A stretch of DNA of 59,068 nucleotides. It comes from Sideroxydans sp. (GTDB lineage Bacteria > Pseudomonadota > Gammaproteobacteria > Burkholderiales > Gallionellaceae). Each line of letters begins with the position of its first letter. The stretch's first letter is position 1. The stretch covers positions 1-59,068 of the forward strand of contig DAIDAG010000007.1 of assembly GCA_027310725.1 (NCBI GenBank), given 5' to 3'. A program made the position numbers and the translations under genes. Below, piece by piece: positions 9,401 through 16,919 of the stretch. The notes beneath the pieces were generated by a model. That model was not told the DNA's origin. It worked only from the letters and a program-made list of their open reading frames with translations, and did no database searches.

Positions 9401-9457
9401 GTCGATCAATTTGAAGTCTTGCTGAAGCAGATTGCCGTATCTCGGGATCGGGTTTGA
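6416..9457 (+). CDS. Membrane sensor with HAMP, PAS, GGDEF and EAL domains
   Basis: 1013 residues. A membrane segment at about 10-33 is followed by a periplasmic sensor region to about 330. A second membrane segment (GLIAAISLLFIFALAWYF), a HAMP linker and a coiled coil come next. A PAS domain spans about 440-560. The diguanylate cyclase domain has an intact GGDEF motif (ARIGGDEFVVM, about residue 655), and the phosphodiesterase domain an intact EAL motif (GAEALIRW, about 785) with DDFGTGYSSL. Both c-di-GMP activities are possible. It is translationally coupled to the TorT-like gene, suggesting that ligand sensing controls c-di-GMP turnover. Confidence 0.92.
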   Translation: MKFKRLKDKLLLSAVAISVAVALVTLLTVSLVVRQQNMDQSYAHLRKASSVIEEELANRKENLLTASRQLANQKNLGSTIWYLAQYAQLGIDRETLFSTYQQLVKDTYKIGRVAQLSRIAIYDSSGHLISFALFDSNSKQVGFVEHSRTIVIQAATLRDGEELSRQNLRATTSTPKIGLQFEGPLPRQESMHYAVRNGMLVIESYVPVMGEAFDASSGKQGMKQLGLVVMEHPLDQSFVDQLSRLTDTRVNVFIPQGVSVGSLPVYRNPDWSNAKQGAAAPGKLLNEITLDGEGYYQSLMSLYDDDKVVGSIAALYSKSIVQKNTWEMVKTLGLIAAISLLFIFALAWYFATSISQPLTTLSRIFRSVAGDATGDLSNELGQLEKEKARGDELGDLTQSFIAMNDAINQKIQQINEINASLERTVEERTAALASSEQDLRSMIENSPDTIARYNRDCRRVYVNPAFGRITEGGAASLLNKRPSEVPGGENFEIYEAKIREVISTGNNAQFELKWPRKDGKVIYSHIRLTAERDISGNVTSVLGVGRDITELNNSRAELKQANDQLEELNQQLQSLATNDPLTQLPNRRLLMDRLKHALAASARNGKAGALLFIDLDNFKAINDTLGHDSGDLLLQQVARRLEGCVRNGDTVARIGGDEFVVMLEDLSMDAMEAAAHAETVGNKILAALNLPYEAPLSGNRCTPSIGITLFDDRPQSIDDLLRQADIAMYESKKFGRNTLHFFDPQMQKTIDARAAIESQLRLALKNGQFELHYQIQVDSLHRTLGAEALIRWVHPERGLVAPAEFIPLAEEIGLILPIGQWVLDTACIQLKAWERDSLTRSLILAVNVSAKQFRQPDFVAQIRSLVQRHAVDPRLLKLELTESLLLENIENTIVTMSEIKKIGVRLSLDDFGTGYSSLQYLKRLPLDQLKIDRSFVRDITVDSNDKVIVSTIIAMAQNLNLDVIAEGVETEEQRQLLTKIGCTNFQGCLFGKAEPVDQFEVLLKQIAVSRDRV

Positions 9458-9565
9458 AGACGGCGCTATACCGACTTGTACCGCCCCCTGTGCACCGTTT
9501 TCATCAGCATAAGTTGCAACCGTAAACGGCGGCGCGGGCCAGTTTGACCGGCCCTGGCCGTCCCG

Positions 9566-9916
9566 TTACGCCGGTGTGGCAGTGAGCGCGCCGCGATACC
9601 CGAAATTTTCCAGCGCTTGCCACACGCTGAGGTAACGGTTGCCGCTCTGGTCGGGCTCGACGCCGACGACGGTGAAGTCATCGATGTCGTGCTCGATGGC
9701 CGCGGGGCTTTCCCCGGTCCCCAGCCAGACGCCGAGCGGCCAGCCATGTTCGTACTCGCGGCGGATCAGCTCGGCGCGACGCGCCCGCCATACTGCCAGC
9801 GGCACCAGCACCGGCCCGACCGGCAACTTGACGCCGTCAGGCGTATCCCCTGCCGCCAGGCGCAAGACCTTCCAGTTGTCGGGCACATCTTCGAATCTGT
9901 CTTTCAGCGTGGACAT
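9566..9916 (-). CDS. DUF934-like small protein
   Basis: 116 residues from ATG 9916, chosen because aaggaagg lies at 9922-9929; a longer frame begins at 9958 without such a site. The block VGPVLVPLAVWRARRAEL, then PLGVWLGTGESP and VVGVEPDQSGNRYLSVWQAL, is reminiscent of DUF934 proteins, which sit beside assimilatory sulfite reductase. No sulfur gene is adjacent, so the family match is moderate and the function unknown. The gene stands alone. Confidence 0.55.
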   Translation of the reverse strand: MSTLKDRFEDVPDNWKVLRLAAGDTPDGVKLPVGPVLVPLAVWRARRAELIRREYEHGWPLGVWLGTGESPAAIEHDIDDFTVVGVEPDQSGNRYLSVWQALENFGYRGALTATPA

Positions 9917-10107
9917 ATGAAACCTTCCTTTCCGTGGTTGGGCAGTTGAGTCATTCAACTTGCTGCGAAGTCTAGTCGCGTGTCATATGCAGGGGAAATA
10001 CTTGTTTGTTACATCATAATAACTAATTGATATAAAGAGTGGCAGCGTAAGCGCAGGGTGTGCGGCAAAGAGTCGGGCGCATCGTAAGACGGAGGTGACG
10101 CGGCGCT

Positions 10108-11094
10108 TCAGTACTGCATAACAAAATCCTGGCCGGTCACGCTGGTGTTCACGATGACCACCGTGAGGCTTGCAGGGGAGAACGTGATGCAACCCGAAAA
10201 AGTGCAGAACAGCGGGGCGATGGTGTAGATACTGGGTGCCAGATAATTGAATTGATAGACGCCGGAGGGATCGGTGGTTCTGTAGGTGCTTTGTCCGGAG
10301 GCGTCCTGGATATACACGCTGACGCTGCTTACGCCAACGCTGTTATAGGTGACCTGCCCTTGGATCGAGTAGCAGGGCGAAGCGGTGGTTGCCGCAAAAT
10401 CCTGCCCCGTGATGTCTGTTGTGGAGACGGAAACCATTCTGCTCGCCGGAGTGAAGGTCAGGCATGTGGAGGATCCCGGCAGGGGGAGGTAGGGGTTGAT
10501 CGTATAACTGCCAGCCAGCAATCCGTTGAAGATATAGTTTCCCGACGCATCCAGGTACGCGCCGTATAACGTTGAACTGGCGGGGTCTGTGCGCGAGACC
10601 ATCACATCGGGGGAGGTCAGGGCCGCGCTGGTTCCCTGCATGTATGCTTTTCCGGAGACCGCGAAAACGGGAATGCGCGTGCCTGTGACTGAAGTGCTCG
10701 CGCTCTCGAACATGGCCGTGATCGTGTTGCTGCCCACAGTCAGGGGGACCGTGGCCTGCCACGATCCGACACAAATGATCAGGCAGCACAGGAAGCCGCA
10801 GGTCACCGGTGAGCTGCCGGCGCTGCTGCCATTGGTCCAATAGACCGTGCCGGTCGGGAAAGAGCCGTCGGGCCGGTTGACGAAACCGGTGACGTTGATG
10901 GAGGTTTCCGTTGTGGTGAAGCCGTTGACGGGATCGTTGATGGATATCGGCGGGCCGCCATTGACTTCGTCGGAACTCCCGCCGCCGCCGCAGCCGGTTC
11001 CGCCAAGCAGCAGCGCGATCACACAGGCATTCCGGATCGCGGCGCTTAGGCGAGCCAGCGAATTGGCGCGTAAATCGATCCCGCGAACTTTCAT
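10108..11094 (-). CDS. Lipoprotein with repeated carboxypeptidase-regulatory-like domains
   Basis: 328 residues from ATG 11094; the longer frame upstream is rejected because a lipoprotein signal starts here (hydrophobic CVIALLLGGTGC, lipobox LGGTGC). A GGGGSS linker follows. The mature protein is Thr/Ser/Val-rich and beta-structured. Two related repeats near the C-terminus contain TGQDFAATT and TGQDFVMQY, each preceded by a segment ending in a TPAS/SPAS-type turn. These resemble carboxypeptidase regulatory-like (CarboxypepD_reg/SdrD B) beta-sandwiches. It is probably anchored in the outer membrane; the binding partner is unknown. Confidence 0.6.
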   Translation of the reverse strand: MKVRGIDLRANSLARLSAAIRNACVIALLLGGTGCGGGGSSDEVNGGPPISINDPVNGFTTTETSINVTGFVNRPDGSFPTGTVYWTNGSSAGSSPVTCGFLCCLIICVGSWQATVPLTVGSNTITAMFESASTSVTGTRIPVFAVSGKAYMQGTSAALTSPDVMVSRTDPASSTLYGAYLDASGNYIFNGLLAGSYTINPYLPLPGSSTCLTFTPASRMVSVSTTDITGQDFAATTASPCYSIQGQVTYNSVGVSSVSVYIQDASGQSTYRTTDPSGVYQFNYLAPSIYTIAPLFCTFSGCITFSPASLTVVIVNTSVTGQDFVMQY

Positions 11095-11213
11095 GTCGGT
11101 CACCCGGTGATCATCGGCTGATTGCGAGCATGATTGTACGCCTGTTTGGCGTAGGGGATTGTCGGTCACTCCCTGCTCCCGCAAGCGGAAGCAGGGTAGA
11201 AACGCGATTTGAA

Positions 11214-11492
11214 CTACTCTTCTTTGGAGGGTTTGACGAAGCTGATGACGTTCGAGTTCGGTTTCTCGCCATCCGCGTAATAGGGTTTGGCCTGATCGAA
11301 GTTGAGTATCTCGGCCAGCTCTTTCTCCCGCTCCGAGATCAGGCCGAAGCAATCCTTGATGTCCTGGATGGTGCTGTCCGTCAGCGGGTTGGCACGTCCG
11401 CCCAGCGGCGTGACGTCTCTGACTACGTTGCCCAGTGTCTTGCGCATCAGGCGCAGGATCTGTTGTTCCTTGCTTAACTCTTCTGTGTTCAT
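11214..11492 (-). CDS. Hypothetical protein (92 aa)
   Basis: 92 residues, acidic and mostly helical, starting MNTEELSKEQQILRLMRKTL and containing VRDVTPLGGRANPLTDST. No signal peptide or membrane segment. I do not recognise a family. Codon use looks normal for the window. No clear Shine-Dalgarno site is visible before the ATG. It stands between two lipoprotein genes on the same strand. Confidence 0.55.
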   Translation of the reverse strand: MNTEELSKEQQILRLMRKTLGNVVRDVTPLGGRANPLTDSTIQDIKDCFGLISEREKELAEILNFDQAKPYYADGEKPNSNVISFVKPSKEE

Positions 11493-11597
11493 GGATATAT
11501 ACCGGTGTGAATTGCAGGAAATAACTTTACTGTAATTGAGGCGGATTGTGGCCGATTATTTTCCGGGCGATTCCGAAGGCTGTCGCCCGGCAACGTG

Positions 11598-12473
11598 TCA
11601 TTTGGCGCTTGCGGTTTCGATCTTCGAATTGAGCTTCCTGAAATCGTCGATGTAGGACGCGATCTCTTCAGACAGGTGATGCTTCTGGCGCGTTGTGAGC
11701 GTCGCCGCTATCCGGAGTGTCATTTCATTCATGGCGTTTTCGTAAGCGGCGATGGCTTGCTGCTGTTGCGGCGTTCTGGAGGCTTCAGGCGCCGTCAGCC
11801 ATTCCCTGAATAATGCGGCGATCCTGTCTTCGCCGGCCTTGTCTCTTAACAGGGCAATCAAACGGGCCTGTCTGGCTTCCCTCTGTTCGATGAAGGCCCT
11901 TGAGGCGAACGGTATGTGCAGGCTCATCCCGGTGATCGCTTTTTCCTGCGCAGAGCTCAGGTTGCCAACCATGCTTTCCACGAGATCCACGTGCCTTTCC
12001 GCGCGTGCACTGAGCATCTCCCGCTCGCTGCCTTCGAGCATCTTCTCCCTTTGCTTGCGGTTCCGTTCTGAAAGCGTATAGGCGAGTTCCCTTATCTGGT
12101 CGCTGTCCAGTGTGCTCAGGATGTGCGCTGCCGGGCGGATCGTCGGTTCCATGGTCAATTGATACAGCCTGCCGCTTTCGGCTCTCAGGCGCATGACGTC
12201 GGCCACCGTCATGCCTGCCTCCCGATTGACCGCCGCATCCACGTCCTGCAGAAACGCGATGTATCCCGGCAGCGCATTCTTGCGATGCCAGCGCAAGTAG
12301 TTGTCGACCTCGAGATGGATCTGTTCTTTCTGTGAAGTGCTGAATGAGGTGTAGTCGTTGATCCAGTAGCGCAGTATCCAGTCGGCGTGATTGTAGCCAA
12401 GGGATAACATGCTGCAGCCGCTGCAGCAGAGCAGGGACAGGGCGAGAATAATGAATAACCTGTTGATATTCAT
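11598..12473 (-). CDS. DUF6279-type lipoprotein
   Basis: 291 residues from ATG 12473, where the lipoprotein signal begins (MNINRLFIILALSLLCCSGC, lipobox CSGC). The mature part is long, helical and charged, starting with SLGYNHADWILRYWINDY and containing QKEQIHLEVDNYLRWHRKN, which matches DUF6279 lipoproteins common in Proteobacteria. Function is unknown. The longer frame up to 12560 lacks a signal and is rejected. Confidence 0.7.
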   Translation of the reverse strand: MNINRLFIILALSLLCCSGCSMLSLGYNHADWILRYWINDYTSFSTSQKEQIHLEVDNYLRWHRKNALPGYIAFLQDVDAAVNREAGMTVADVMRLRAESGRLYQLTMEPTIRPAAHILSTLDSDQIRELAYTLSERNRKQREKMLEGSEREMLSARAERHVDLVESMVGNLSSAQEKAITGMSLHIPFASRAFIEQREARQARLIALLRDKAGEDRIAALFREWLTAPEASRTPQQQQAIAAYENAMNEMTLRIAATLTTRQKHHLSEEIASYIDDFRKLNSKIETASAK

Positions 12474-12599
12474 TTTCGATTTGGACGGGTGAGCGTCAGT
12501 CTGTGTCCGGGCAACATGCCGCAGATCGTGCGGGCCGCGATTCCATCTTCCTTGCATCACTTTACTCTTGTCACCGGCTCCGCGCCGAAGTCGGCAGCC

Positions 12600-13949
12600 C
12601 TAGCGGGTTAAATGTTTTCTGGAAGTGGAGGTCAGGTAAAGCGCCATCATGCCGCCGACCAGCCAGATGCTCGCTATCGCGGCGAGCCAGAAGCCGGGTG
12701 CGCCGCGGGCGGGGCCGAAGAAACCGGTGAGTCCCAGCACGATGCCGCCGCCCAGCCCTGGCACCCAGAGCGTCACGGTGTAGATCACCATCGGCACGAC
12801 CGACTTCTTGTATCCGCGCAGGGCATTGACGGTGATGGCTTGCATCGCGTCGCCCAGGTGGTAGAGGCCGACCATCACGATCAGCGGGATCGCGATCGCC
12901 TGTACCTGAAGGTCGTTGGCGTAGAACGCGGCGATGTACGGCGCACCCAGCCAGAATGTCAGGCACAGCACGATCGCGATCGACATGCCGAAGCGTATCG
13001 CTTCCCAGCAGATGTGGCGGGCGCGCTGCGGTTGTCCGGCGCCGAGCGCCTGGCCGACCAGTACCGAGGTGGCGTTGCCCAGGGAGAGCGGGATCATGAA
13101 TGCCAGTGCCGCGAGATTCGCGGCGATCTGGTGTGCGCCGGAAACGACGGGCCCCAGGCGCGCGATGAACAGCGCCATGAAGGTGAAGGCGGTCACGTCC
13201 GCGATGAACGTCAGGCCGATGGGGAGGCCGAGCTTGAGGAACTCGCGTATGGCGGCGAAGTCCGGTGCGGTGATGCGCCTGCGCAACCCGAACTCTGTGT
13301 ATCGCGGGTTGTTCATGCACCAGCTCCAGGCGAACGCGGCCATCAGCCAGGCATCCAGCGCCGTCGCCACCGCGCAACCCGTTGAGCCCATCTCCGGAAA
13401 GCCGAACAGGCCGAACATGAACAGCGCGTTCAGCGGCACCTTGATCGCCAGCGACAGCAGGTTGAAGAACATCACCGGACGCGGGCGCTTGATCCCCGTC
13501 GAAAGGCCGAAGAACAAACGCAGGGCGAAGGCGGCGGGCACACCCCAGGCCGACGCGGCCAGATAGGCGCGCACCTTGGTTTCCACTGCGGGTTGCAAAT
13601 GCGAGATGGCAATGAACGGCCCTGGAAAACGCAGCAACAGGATCGCCATGAGTGCGAGCGCCAGCGATATCCAGATGCCCTGGTGTATCTCGCGCCCGAT
13701 CTCCGCGCGCTGTCCCGCACCGTGCAGGTGGGCGATGATGGGCGGCACGGCTAGCAGCACGCTGATCAGCGACATCAGGATAGTGGCCATGATGGAGGCG
13801 GCGATGCCGACCGAAGCAAGGTCGATGACGGTCAGCCGCCCGGCCATCGCGGTGTCGATGACGGCATTGGCCATCATCGCCAGCTGCGCGACCAGCATGG
13901 GCCAACCGAGGTGGATCAATTCGCGGGTCGAGGAGGCGGGGTGTTGCAT
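12600..13949 (-). CDS. MATE family multidrug/cation efflux transporter
   Basis: 449 residues from ATG 13949 (MQHPASSTRELIHLGWPM). Twelve hydrophobic segments in two halves; segments such as IDTAMAGRLTVIDLASVGIA and GLPIGLTFIADVTAF match the MATE (NorM-like) fold, which exports drugs in exchange for Na+ or H+. It lies 14 bases downstream of the hopJ stop on the same strand and may be co-transcribed with it. The substrate cannot be deduced. Confidence 0.85.
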   Translation of the reverse strand: MQHPASSTRELIHLGWPMLVAQLAMMANAVIDTAMAGRLTVIDLASVGIAASIMATILMSLISVLLAVPPIIAHLHGAGQRAEIGREIHQGIWISLALALMAILLLRFPGPFIAISHLQPAVETKVRAYLAASAWGVPAAFALRLFFGLSTGIKRPRPVMFFNLLSLAIKVPLNALFMFGLFGFPEMGSTGCAVATALDAWLMAAFAWSWCMNNPRYTEFGLRRRITAPDFAAIREFLKLGLPIGLTFIADVTAFTFMALFIARLGPVVSGAHQIAANLAALAFMIPLSLGNATSVLVGQALGAGQPQRARHICWEAIRFGMSIAIVLCLTFWLGAPYIAAFYANDLQVQAIAIPLIVMVGLYHLGDAMQAITVNALRGYKKSVVPMVIYTVTLWVPGLGGGIVLGLTGFFGPARGAPGFWLAAIASIWLVGGMMALYLTSTSRKHLTR

Positions 13950-13963
13950 GTCGGGGTTACGGG

Positions 13964-14308
13964 TTATGGCTTCTTCGGCTTCAATGCATCGCCCTGAAAA
14001 ACGATCCCGTCCCAGCCGGTCTTGATGAAATTGCGGATGTTCTGGTGGTCGGTGCCTTGCGGATGCTTGAGCACATCGTCGCGGTAATAGGCTCCGAAAC
14101 AATGCAGGGTCTGCTGCGGTGACAGCTTGCGCAGTCTGGCGAAGGAAAAGACCTTGCAGGAGCCGTTGTTCTGCCCGGCCTCATTTTGAAGTTCGCCATT
14201 GCGGAACGCGGTGGGGGTGAAGTCGTAATGCGCATCGATCGCCGCGATGGTGGCGTTGAAGGTGATGGTTTCGGGCGCGGTTGCCAGGGTCTGCAGGAAT
14301 TGTTTCAT
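13964..14308 (-). CDS. HopJ type III effector-family protein
   Basis: 114 residues, with TFNATIAAIDAHYDFTPTAF, then SCKVFSFARL and CFGAYYRDDVL, the typical core of HopJ proteins (PF08888). Despite the name from Pseudomonas syringae, the family is common in non-pathogens and its function is unclear. No type III secretion genes are nearby. Divergent from yjbQ. Confidence 0.85.
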   Translation of the reverse strand: MKQFLQTLATAPETITFNATIAAIDAHYDFTPTAFRNGELQNEAGQNNGSCKVFSFARLRKLSPQQTLHCFGAYYRDDVLKHPQGTDHQNIRNFIKTGWDGIVFQGDALKPKKP

Positions 14309-14464
14309 GTGGGATATGCGGAAGTATGGTTAAAAGGCGAGCGTATATTCTATTGAGAGTATACCGTCATGTGCCACGTTCTTCGTCATCCCGTCCCCTC
14401 CTTCCGGCAGGGCATCCGAAGTTTGAGATAATGCAACGGTCTCCAATCCGGATGCTCGATCACC

Positions 14465-14884
14465 ATGTGGCTACAAAGAGAGATACACCTGAAACCGAAG
14501 CCGCGCGGCTTCCATCTGGTCACCGATGAGGTGCTGCGCGAACTGCCCGAGCTGAGCAATGTCAGGATCGGCCTGATGAACCTCTTCATCCTGCACACCT
14601 CCGCATCGCTGACCATCAACGAGAACGCCGACCCCACCGTGCGTCAGGATTTCGAGAGCTACTTCAACCGCGCGGTGCCGGAGGGCGAACCTTATTACCG
14701 GCACCAGGACGAGGGTTCGGACGATCTGCCCGCACATATCAAGTCCAGCTTGCTGGGCAGTAGCCTGAATATCCCGGTCGGCGACGGGCGGCTAAAACTG
14801 GGGATATGGCAAGGGATATACCTGTGCGAACACAGGAACCACGGCGGCAGTCGGCGTATCATAGCCACTGTGCAAGGCGAATAA
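14465..14884 (+). CDS. yjbQ: YjbQ family protein (UPF0047, secondary thiamine-phosphate synthase type)
   Basis: 139 residues covering the whole family. [20 protein letters not shown] and the C-terminal [16 protein letters not shown] are the family signature, with conserved histidines that bind a metal. Members show weak thiamine-phosphate synthase activity; the true role is not settled. Followed after 15 bases by a thioredoxin-like gene in the same direction. Confidence 0.9.
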   Translation: MWLQREIHLKPKPRGFHLVTDEVLRELPELSNVRIGLMNLFILHTSASLTINENADPTVRQDFESYFNRAVPEGEPYYRHQDEGSDDLPAHIKSSLLGSSLNIPVGDGRLKLGIWQGIYLCEHRNHGGSRRIIATVQGE

Positions 14885-14899
14885 CTTGAAGGATCAACC

Positions 14900-15553
14900 A
14901 TGTCTCCTACGCCCCCAGATGCACTGCTTTTCATCACTCCGGTCTGCACGCATTGTCCTTCCGTGTTGCAGGCGTTGAGCGAACTGGTGAAGCAGTCGCA
15001 GGTTGGAAAACTGACGGTAGTGAATATCGCGGCGCATCCCGAGCAGGCTGCGGAATATGACGTGCGCGGCGCCCCGTGGTTGCGCCTGGGCTCTTTCACG
15101 CTCACCGGCGCACAGAGCATGGCCGAACTCAAGCAATGGGCCGAGTGGGCGAGCGGGGATGAGGGGACGGCGCATTACGTCGAGCATCTGCTGAAGGAAG
15201 GCGGCTATAAGCAGGCCGTGGCATTCATCTCCGGGGATACGCAACGCCTGAAGCCGCTGCTCGCTATCGTCGCCAATCCCGAAGCCAACATCTCGGTACG
15301 ACTCGGTGTCAGCGCGCTGCTGGAAGCCTATGCCAATATGTCTGAACTGCAGGCGCTGTTGCCGCCACTGGCCGAATTGACCTTCCATTTCGACCATCGC
15401 GTGCGCGCCGACGCGTGCTATCTGCTCGGCCTCACCGGCAGCGTAGCCGCCCGTCCCTATGTCGAAGCCTGCCTCAAGGATGCCCACGAGGAAGTGCGGG
15501 AGATAGCCGAAGAGGCGATGGAAAAGCTGGCGAAGAAACAAGTTAAAACGTGA
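14900..15553 (+). CDS. Thioredoxin-like protein with C-terminal HEAT-like repeats
   Basis: 217 residues. The N-terminal 80 residues are a thioredoxin/glutaredoxin-like fold with the redox pair CTHC in FITPVCTHCPSVLQALSEL, and a cis-proline candidate in RGAPWLRLG. The C-terminal part (about 100-215) is helical with HEAT-repeat character, for example VRADACYLLGLTGSVAARPY. Cytoplasmic, no signal peptide. This fusion suggests a thiol-dependent adaptor; the partner is unknown. Probable operon with yjbQ. Confidence 0.7.
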   Translation: MSPTPPDALLFITPVCTHCPSVLQALSELVKQSQVGKLTVVNIAAHPEQAAEYDVRGAPWLRLGSFTLTGAQSMAELKQWAEWASGDEGTAHYVEHLLKEGGYKQAVAFISGDTQRLKPLLAIVANPEANISVRLGVSALLEAYANMSELQALLPPLAELTFHFDHRVRADACYLLGLTGSVAARPYVEACLKDAHEEVREIAEEAMEKLAKKQVKT

Positions 15554-15585
15554 TGCTAACCCTGAACCGGGGATGACCAGGACTC

Positions 15586-16020
15586 ATGGACGAGACTGCT
15601 TTCCGACAGAAGCTGGCCGAGGCGATCGAGAGGCCCTGTACGTTCGGGAAATCTGTGCTGACCCGCTGCGTTGGATGCGAGCGCTCGGATCGGGTGCAGA
15701 TCGCCGAGCGTGAAGTAGTCACTTGCCAGAACGCGGCCAGCCTTTCACGCTGTACGGAATTGCATGTCCATTTGCGGCATAGCTTTGCCTTTGCGCTGGG
15801 AAAGGTGCATGACGACGATGTTTTGTCGCATGCGCAGGAAATGCGCGTTCAATGCGGCGGATTGAAAGGACTGCAGTACGTCCTGAATGACAACGCCGAA
15901 GTGGCCAATGTGGACGCGCTGTTGGAAAGCGCGATCCGGAACTGGAGTGACCTGGCAGAAATTCCGTATTCGGAAGTCGTTCATGCTGCGGCACTCTGCT
16001 ACAAGGGGCGGCATAGCTGA
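15586..16020 (+). CDS. Hypothetical cysteine-rich protein (144 aa)
   Basis: 144 residues, soluble. Cysteines at 18, 28, 31, 47 and 56 (C-x9-C-x2-C-x15-C-x8-C) occupy the N-terminal half, followed by several histidines (HVHLRHSF). This pattern could hold zinc or an iron-sulfur cluster. I do not recognise the family. It begins 33 bases after the thioredoxin-like gene and may share its transcript, which would suit a redox role; this is speculation. Confidence 0.5.
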   Translation: MDETAFRQKLAEAIERPCTFGKSVLTRCVGCERSDRVQIAEREVVTCQNAASLSRCTELHVHLRHSFAFALGKVHDDDVLSHAQEMRVQCGGLKGLQYVLNDNAEVANVDALLESAIRNWSDLAEIPYSEVVHAAALCYKGRHS

Positions 16021-16399
16021 TTTTTGTGTCTGGCTGATCAGTGCAAATTCAAAATTAAGGGTATCCGTAATTTGCGGTTGATTTAGATTTGTGATGAGCA
16101 TCTCAAATCGACCCACACCTGACCTTTGAGGTGGAGAGTCTGAGCGACCGCTTCACGTCAAGTAGGAGACGTTCAATTCTATGAAAATTGGTGAGTCTGA
16201 AAGACTCTTCCTAACCCATAACTGCCGGTCATCATCAATTTTTTGATTCCCGATAGCGGTCGTCTGCAAAGTTGGGTAAATAGCCCCTACGGGCCGTAAA
16301 AAAATGCGCGATTGACCGTCAGCGCTAAGTCGGGTTCACAATCAATATTCGCATACCATCCGAGATGCCGTGTTCGATTTCTTCACAAATGTATTGATC
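16021..16399. other. Intergenic stretch without a supported gene
   Basis: 379 bases between the cysteine-rich protein and the NikR-like gene. No credible ORF. It contains one arm of an imperfect inverted repeat (16060-16086) and degenerate patches such as ataactgccggtcatc and gatagcggtcgtctgc. Similar patches occur at the other end of the cluster (32.4-32.6 kb), so the two flanks look like related decayed sequence. Confidence 0.4.
16060..16086 (+). repeat. Left arm of 27-bp imperfect inverted repeat flanking the guanidine cluster
   Basis: Starts ggtatccgtaat and continues ttgcggttga. The reverse complement of 32658-32684 matches at 23 of 27 positions, with the first 12 identical. The two copies face each other across 16.6 kb and lie just outside the first and last elements of the cluster. 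The same short motif aaaatt lies outside both arms, but at unequal distance, so a target-site duplication is not shown. Confidence 0.4.
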
Positions 16400-16909
16400 C
16401 TACTTCGCTTTTCTTTGTGAGTTCAGTGGCAAGGATTTCTGACTTTTAGTATCCGATATGGGATGAACAGGGGGAATGACTGCAGCAAGTAGTTGTAGAC
16501 GCCCGGTGACAATGCCGCGCAGGGTGATCATTTCGTTTGCGACCTCCTGCAGCGTTGTTGCAGGGCCCTGCACCAGAATAACCTCCATCAACTGATCCTC
16601 GGTTAAATGCACGTGCAGCGAACTGATCACTTCATTGATATGTTTGAATTGCAGGTCGGCCAGCTTCTTCTGCAGGTCCCGCGTCAAGCGGTTATAGAGC
16701 AGAGTGATTGTCCCTACCATCACCTCGTTACCCAGCGTGCGCTTGTGCTCGCCGAGCTGGTAATTCACCATCTCGCCTATTGCCTGCGAACGACTTTCGT
16801 AACCACGGCTTTCCACCATGTGGTCTAGCTCGAGCAGCAGCGGTGGTGGCAACGAGATACTGACGCGGCTGACCAATGTGGAAATTTTCTTCTCGCTACT
16901 GACTTTCAT
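16400..16909 (-). CDS. NikR-like ribbon-helix-helix regulator with altered metal site
   Basis: 169 residues. A ribbon-helix-helix DNA-binding part (SRVSISLPPPLLLELDHMV, then SRSQAIGEMVNY) is followed by a NikR-type ACT-like domain (GTITLLYNRLTRDLQKKL to about residue 145) and a basic tail. Aligned by eye to E. coli NikR, two nickel ligands of the HVH pair are kept (H99, H101), but the ligands equivalent to H76 and C95 are F88 and L107. It may therefore sense another ligand or metal. It is the last gene of the ABC-transporter/ligase transcription unit, 10 bases after the ligase stop, and could control the cluster. Confidence 0.8.
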   Translation of the reverse strand: MKVSSEKKISTLVSRVSISLPPPLLLELDHMVESRGYESRSQAIGEMVNYQLGEHKRTLGNEVMVGTITLLYNRLTRDLQKKLADLQFKHINEVISSLHVHLTEDQLMEVILVQGPATTLQEVANEMITLRGIVTGRLQLLAAVIPPVHPISDTKSQKSLPLNSQRKAK

Positions 16910-16919
16910 CGTACTTCTT

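Noticed and set aside
9458..9565. ggccag...ctggcc dyad after the GGDEF/EAL gene as a terminator
   Set aside because: Short stem and no T-run.
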